This document shows positions 59,291 to 64,000 of a stretch of DNA of 64,000 nucleotides, in pieces. This stretch comes from Uloborus plumipes (lineage: Eukaryota > Arthropoda > Arachnida > Araneae > Uloboridae): positions 46,505-110,504 of the forward strand of contig JAXGGA010003000.1 in assembly GCA_038373865.1 (NCBI GenBank). The letters are read 5' to 3'. Numbering within the stretch: position 1 is the first letter of the stretch; each line of letters opens with the position of its first letter. The position numbers and the translations under genes are program-made. Below the pieces are notes generated by a model. That model was not told the origin of the DNA. It did not search any database and worked only from the letters and a program-made list of their open reading frames with translations.

Positions 59291-60172
59291 CTGCAGATTG
59301 AGTAGATTGAGGTGAGGACAAAAATGATAACATTATTATTTTCAAATATATAACGCAATATAATAAAACAAACCTTATATCACTCAAAAGCGTAAGGCAG
59401 CAAAAATTATGTTTTTTAGTTTTCCTGATTTAACTTTTAATTATAATTGTATTCTAAAGGATTGATGCTGTACGTTTTTGCGCGTTAACTCGCGAGAATA
59501 TATCTCCGTTATTTGTCACACGAGCGCTCGAAACGCTCATTTCGCTACAAGGGTCGAAAACGACCCCAGTACTCGCTAAAGACTCCCGTTTTAGCAAGAA
59601 TGGAAAGGGTTTAGGAAAATTTCAAAAACAGCCTCATATTAATCAAGGACACAATTGCAGCTACCGAAAAGATGGTTTCCTTATCAGGCTATGAAATTCC
59701 AAGAAATGGAAAAAAAAAAAAATAGCTGTGGTCGTTTTCGACCCCGCTCAAGCTCTGAGCCTTTCGCAAATTGAAAAAAGGCAAAGGGTTTTGAAATGGT
59801 AGGAATGCGTACAAGAGGAGTTATTATGGAGCAGACTGCGCCACTGAAATTTTTAGGGAGAAAGTTTTACGGGCATTTTTCTCTTTCTTGGAAGGTTTTC
59901 GTTCTTGAGGGTTAGCCACGGTATTTGAAGGGGTGCTCGGATGGATACCCGTGCGACAGGAGTGCATAAAACACTAATAGTGTTACAGTATTTAAGATAA
60001 AAGAGAGAGCCAAACTTTGGAAAGAAACTCAGAAACCTCATTAACATATTTAAAATGAAAAACGTCTCACGATACAGAAAAATAATGCAAAGAGGGAAAT
60101 AAAACGTTTTTGATAATTACATTGCTTAGCCACTTGTTATTTATTACAACATAAGAAATGTTAATTACTTAC

Positions 60173-60205
60173 CTATATTATTTCCCATGCCGCCCACTTT
60201 TTTGC
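60173..60205 (-). CDS. Micro-exon: GKKVGGMGNNI, 33 nt
   Basis: Acceptor ttttctcttttag, donor ATAG|gtaagt (perfect consensus). Unique sequence, distantly similar in layout to GKKFAKMGTDA. Confidence 0.83.
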   Translation of the reverse strand, partial: AKKWAAWEII

Positions 60206-60410
60206 CTAAAAGAGAAAAAACATTTTAAATAATTCATATACTTATAGCAAAAATACTGATAATATCACTTCAAAATACTGATTATGGAACAGTTGACCTC
60301 ATAGACATGTACAGATACTTAAGTAAACTAGTATTTAATTTTATTCTAAAACATTTTCTTGCAGTTTTTTCAACGCTAAAAATATTGGGAAACATAAATA
60401 AATTATTTAC

Positions 60411-60443
60411 CTGCATCCGTACCCATTTTGGCAAACTTTTTCC
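60411..60443 (-). CDS. Micro-exon: GKKFAKMGTDA, 33 nt; most 5' exon seen
   Basis: Acceptor tttattacag, donor GCAG|gtaaat. Shares the G-x-x-x-x-x-M-G-x-D-A frame of the GQQLSSMGQDA family, so may represent the founding module. No initiator or signal-peptide exon was found between here and the right edge. Confidence 0.83.
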
Positions 60444-60540
60444 CTGTAATAAAGAGCAAGCATTAAAATAGATTTGTCGTTCGAAGGGTCAAAATTGAAG
60501 TTCTTAATTTGAAATGTTCATCACAAAAAACTTAAATGAT

Positions 60541-60847
60541 ATAGGCATGGATTCAAGTGAAACAGGCAATCGCAAATTACAATCGCGACTGGAAATGAAT
60601 TACATTAGAACGTTTCTTGATAAAAACATCGTGACGTCAGCGTGACGTTTGCCTATGAAAAGCGAGCTAGATAAAACGTCACAGCCTACTTGGCGAATAA
60701 GAGGAGATCGCTGAGTACTTGTGAGCTCTTATTGGCTCCACCCGTAGTGACGTCATGCCAATTTAAGTTGATGATAATGTAATTCACTTCCAGTTGCGAT
60801 TGCAATTCGAAGCGATCGTAGTGCTGTTTCACTTGAATCCCTGCCAT
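60541..60847. mobile_element. Palindromic MITE, GGCAGGGATTCAAGTGAAAC family
   Basis: ggcatggattcaagtgaaac to gtttcacttgaatccctgcc, in the opposite internal orientation to the 57668 copy, about 100 bp upstream (in the sense of the gene) of the most 5' exon seen. Confidence 0.8.
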
Positions 60848-63195
60848 AGGTAGACATAGCGGCGCACCCAGGAATTTCTCCTGGGAGGGGCTAGAAGTTT
60901 TGTGAGGAACTCTGATACACTTCTTTGGATATATTTTGGAATTGAATTCCAAAGAAAAAAGAAAGATGTATCAAGGCTATGGTTGGCGATTTTAAGGGGC
61001 TAGAGTTCAGGAGCTCTCCTCGGAAATTTTTCGACATTGAGGCTTCAAAAGGCAATTTTAAATTATCTTTGGTGATCCTAAAAGTAGAAGAGGAGAGATT
61101 TGGGAGCCCTCCCACAAAAAATAAATATGAAAGCTATTTTGAGAGATGTTAGACAAAGGAGAGAGTGCGGAGATTCCATAAACCATACTGGAAATACTCT
61201 ACTGAGGTCCCAAAAACTCATTTTAAGTTACTTTTGGGGAGAAAGAGCGGTAAGTGGATTGTCTTTAGAAATTATCTTGGAAAACAGCTTAAAATGATCT
61301 TTGGTAAAATTAGGAAGGAGGTTGGGGTTTCGGTGCTCTCACCCGAAAATTTTTCAAATTTAAAGGGAAAAAAAAAGCAATTTTAGTCTGTCTTTCGTTT
61401 TGTCAAGGGGTTCGTCTTCAGGCTTCTGGGAGGGGCTTAAGCCATTTAACTCCCCCCGTGGGTTAGCCACTTGGAAGACATACCAGTAAAAGAACACAGA
61501 GGAGGAATTAAATTTTCAAAAAATGTTAACATCATTGTACGTTAACGGCAAAATATTTTAATTGATAAACAGTGGAAACTCCTTTATCCGGAGTAATACG
61601 GATACAGGTCTTCTGATATTAACGAAAGTGCAAATTAAACGAAATGAACTATGAATTGAGTCCAGATACACAAACAAACTACAATACACATTAAAAATTG
61701 TATTTTGAATTCAAGAAAATGATATATGAACTGCAGAAGATAAAGTTACATACTATACGTACAACATTATTTTACAAGCCCACAAAAATACATTACGGCG
61801 CTAACTCGCAATTTATTTTACAGAACAAGCCGCCAGTCTCGAAAACATTTCCATTCCCAGCAGTGTACTTCGGGGGCGCGGTTTACCTCTAAAAACATTT
61901 GATTCCATAACTTAGCTCGCCTTTTCTAAGATTGATTTTTCTGTTTGCCTTTTATAAAAAAGCGCGCTTTACTCAAGCCACTATTTTTTTTTTCAATACT
62001 CTCGGGTCGATTAATTTCCTTGAGGTAACTGATTTATTTCCTCGAGGTAACTGATTTATTTCCTTGAGGTAACTGATTTATCCCCCTCAAGGTCCTCAAT
62101 TTAGTTCAACAGCAAATTTTCACGTGTTTCTTAAGTGATCTAGTTATCCCTTCCATTGTAGGTTCCACATAAATTTTAACGTCCAAAAAAGTTAATACGG
62201 AGTTGGAAAAATGATTTAAATTTAATCATAAATCTTTTTTTAGGGTCATTCCACGTCAAGTGATCCAAAATCTGAGAAAAATTTTACCTTACATTTTTGT
62301 ATTTATTTCACATTTGGCTCATCAATTGTACCCCTTGAGGTAATCAAAAGTCTCAATTTTTGGATTTTTATCTCTATTATTTTTTCATTTATGAGACTTT
62401 GAACTTTGGAAAAACCCTCGTTTTTCCATGGATAAGGGTACATAAAAGGGACCATAACTCAGCACCAAATATAGATAGAAAGATTTGGTAAATGGCATTT
62501 TAAAGTATGTTAGTTGCCGCTTAATCGGATATGCAACATGACTAATTTGATAAAAATTTTCTTTTTCAAAAAATGAAATTTAAATTTCAAATTTAAATTT
62601 CTCAAAAAACATATAATGAATTTTTTTGAAAAAATTCTCAAAAATTCTTGTGTATTTCATCTATGTTTGTACAAATTTTTAGATTGGGATCTCAATGGGA
62701 TCATATTTTTTTGAATTTTTGAATAAAACTGTATAGGAAAAAAATGATATTTTTTAGATTCTATTTATTTAAATACTAAGTTCTCTTGCTCGTGATGGTC
62801 TAAAAAGTTGTAAACAAACATGAATATGTTTAACTCTTTAAAGCCGGCTCCGGCCGATACCGGCTTTGTAGCTTAGAGCCGAGGCCGGCCGAATCCGGCC
62901 CACTTAAGAGAACATAGGGGTGGTTGGTAGCAAAAGACCCCTGCTGTGAGCCCCCTACGGACGACTCTTTCTTCTCTCCGCTGGCCTCGGAGCAAGTGAT
63001 AGCAACAATTGAATGAAAAGATAGCTGCTAATGACTGCAGATCGTGAGGTTTCCTCAAAAAAAGAGAGAAAACGAATTCATTGCAATAAAATTGCGTTTG
63101 GTTTGAATTACCGGCACTTTTAATTTCACAAATTTTTATACCATGTTTTTTAAACAAACATTATTCTGGTTTTTTATAAATTTATGCGTAATGTA
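60848..63195. other. Unassigned DNA with transposon fragments
   Basis: Diverged copies of the ggaaatttttc...aggaggttggggtt type repeat at 60870-61440, an agggtcattccacgtcaagt element end at about 62244, and a GC-rich ccggctccggccgatacc block at 62845-62900. If the micro-exon gene continues right, this is one of its introns. Confidence 0.4.
62015..62080. repeat. Three tandem 22-bp units
   Basis: tttccttgaggtaactgatt followed by ta, repeated three times with one substitution (ttgagg to tcgagg). Confidence 0.8.
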
Positions 63196-63790
63196 CAGGG
63201 TTATTCTAAATGATGGACCCCTTTTTAAAAATTCATATTTATTAAAGTACAAATCCGAAATGAACAATCTTTATTGCAATGGAAAGATGAAATTTCAAAT
63301 TTTTTTAGTGGAAATTTTTTTTCTGAAGCTGCAAAAAGAGGGCGCACCAGTAGAGTTTGAACCGGACTAGATTATAATTTGATTTACTGGCGCAGCTGAG
63401 GAAAATGGCGACCGTGGACCGAAAGGTTTTCTGCGTTCTTCAGTTTGTAAAAACTGCGTCACAAATTTTAGTGCAGCGGGCATTTCGTGCCAAATTAGGA
63501 ATTAAAGCCCCAACTAAAAAAAGCATAAGCCTATTGGTTTTAACAGTTTCAAAAGACTGCCGCCGTTCACTCCGTAACGGTAGATACACTTCGCCGTGTG
63601 TGGGACGAATTCGGTTACCGCACTCATGCTTGCCGTACAGCACGCGGTGGACACATTGAACATTTATGATTATATTTGAAAAAAAATTTCAAATCTCCTC
63701 TTTCCGTTGATATAAAGAATGCTAATTTTCGTTGAAAACTTTAAAAAATATGAATTTTTAAAAAGGGGTCCATCATTTAGAATAACCCTG
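63196..63790 (+). mobile_element. Internally deleted mariner-like transposon with TA flanks
   Basis: Inverted ends of about 45 bp, starting cagggttattctaaatgatg on both strands, with TA on each side (63194-63195, 63791-63792). The 595-bp length is far below an autonomous element. Inside are the two ends of a transposase gene. Confidence 0.85.
63405..63669 (+). pseudogene. Mariner-like transposase remnant: DUF4817-type N-terminus joined to C-terminus
   Basis: From 63405 the frame reads MATVDRKVFCVLQFVKTASQ and continues with LVQRAFRAKLGIKAPTKKSI, a helix-turn-helix typical of the DUF4817 N-terminal region of arthropod mariner-like transposases. From 63580, in another frame, it reads VDTLRRVWDEFGYRTHACRT then ARGGHIEHL and stop, like the usual C-terminal end of such proteins. 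The whole catalytic DDE/D core is missing and the two parts are out of frame, so it cannot encode an active enzyme. Confidence 0.75.
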
Positions 63791-64000
63791 TATACTGATT
63801 TAAAATAATGCAAAACAGCTTGCATAAAGCACAAATAATTGCATACATATGCTTCAGAGTTGAAACAAACCTTGAATCATGCGTATTGAATTACTTGCAC
63901 TATTTTGCATCCATTAACTTTACTTTCTTAATTTTATTTTTGGTATTTAAAAGTACCTACTTATTTCTTTCCAGTTATAGAATATCAAAAGCAACGCGCG

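Larger units (their letters stand above)
32753..60443 (-). other. Micro-exon gene locus (5' end outside window)
   Basis: One minus-strand gene is inferred from about 27 small exons with consistent GT-AG (one GC-AG) borders. Every exon begins after the first base of a codon and ends after the first base of the next, so every internal intron is phase 1 and any exon can be skipped without changing frame. The intact exons total about 880 coding bases (about 290 residues). In transcription order the 5' part seen here is Lys/Gly/Met-rich, the middle is arrays of near-identical 11-residue modules, and the 3' part is Gln/Gly-rich, then Arg-rich, then acidic. No cysteine and no recognised domain. Introns hold Helitrons, palindromic MITEs and hammerhead motifs. 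No known family is recognised. Confidence 0.85.

Noticed and set aside
1..64000. tRNA, rRNA or other standard non-coding RNA genes
   Set aside because: Scanned by eye for cloverleaf A/B-box patterns and conserved rRNA words; none was convincing. A covariance-model search would be decisive.

Overview
This is a eukaryotic, AT-rich window with no bacterial-style genes. It has dense palindromic transposon debris, hAT, Helitron and mariner/pogo-type elements, long poly-C runs, and very small exons separated by introns. The repeat repertoire suggests an arthropod, most plausibly a chelicerate such as a spider. That is a judgement from repeat style, and I recognise no gene that fixes the species. 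No open frame exceeds about 145 codons, and the longer ones are low-complexity or transposon-derived, so nearly all real coding sequence here is in exons of 12-97 bases.

The main content is one minus-strand gene covering about 60443 down to 32753. It is built almost entirely from symmetric phase-1 micro-exons of 12, 21, 33 and 54 bases with GT-AG borders. About 27 look intact, a few are ambiguous or broken, and its 5' end lies beyond the right edge. The exons fall into families: AGQGMSALKDG, AGQGQKALKDG, AKAGMEQG, GQQLSSMGQDAG and a VSQG mini-exon. These are arranged in a higher-order repeat of roughly 3-5 kb that has been duplicated about four times, with exons gained, deleted and decayed. 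The gene ends with Gln/Gly-rich exons, an Arg-rich stretch, an acidic tail, a stop codon (32865-32867) and a poly(A) signal about 107 bases further on. The inferred protein has no cysteine, is low-complexity and very probably disordered. I do not recognise its family. The architecture resembles the micro-exon genes described in schistosomes, but no sequence relationship is claimed.

Left of that gene, a GC-rich island (29760-30480) contains a probable first coding exon of another minus-strand gene: a signal-peptide-like 32-residue start ending at a phase-1 donor. Its remaining exons would lie at lower coordinates and I could not identify them.

The rest is mobile-element sequence. A second notable system is a set of hammerhead ribozyme motifs. 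One, inside an intron of the micro-exon gene, is structurally perfect (49795-49840, minus) and sits in a tandem duplication with a period of about 273 bases, like a retrozyme or Penelope-type remnant. A decayed relative at 34083-34125 shows covariation in stem II. Paired hammerhead-like motifs occur in both arms of three palindromic elements (13.1-13.5, 24.4-24.6 and 43.7-44.2 kb). Other elements include a 3.7-kb nested foldback, hAT copies with 8-bp target duplications, two Helitrons with both ends, and a mariner-like element reduced to the N- and C-terminal pieces of its transposase.
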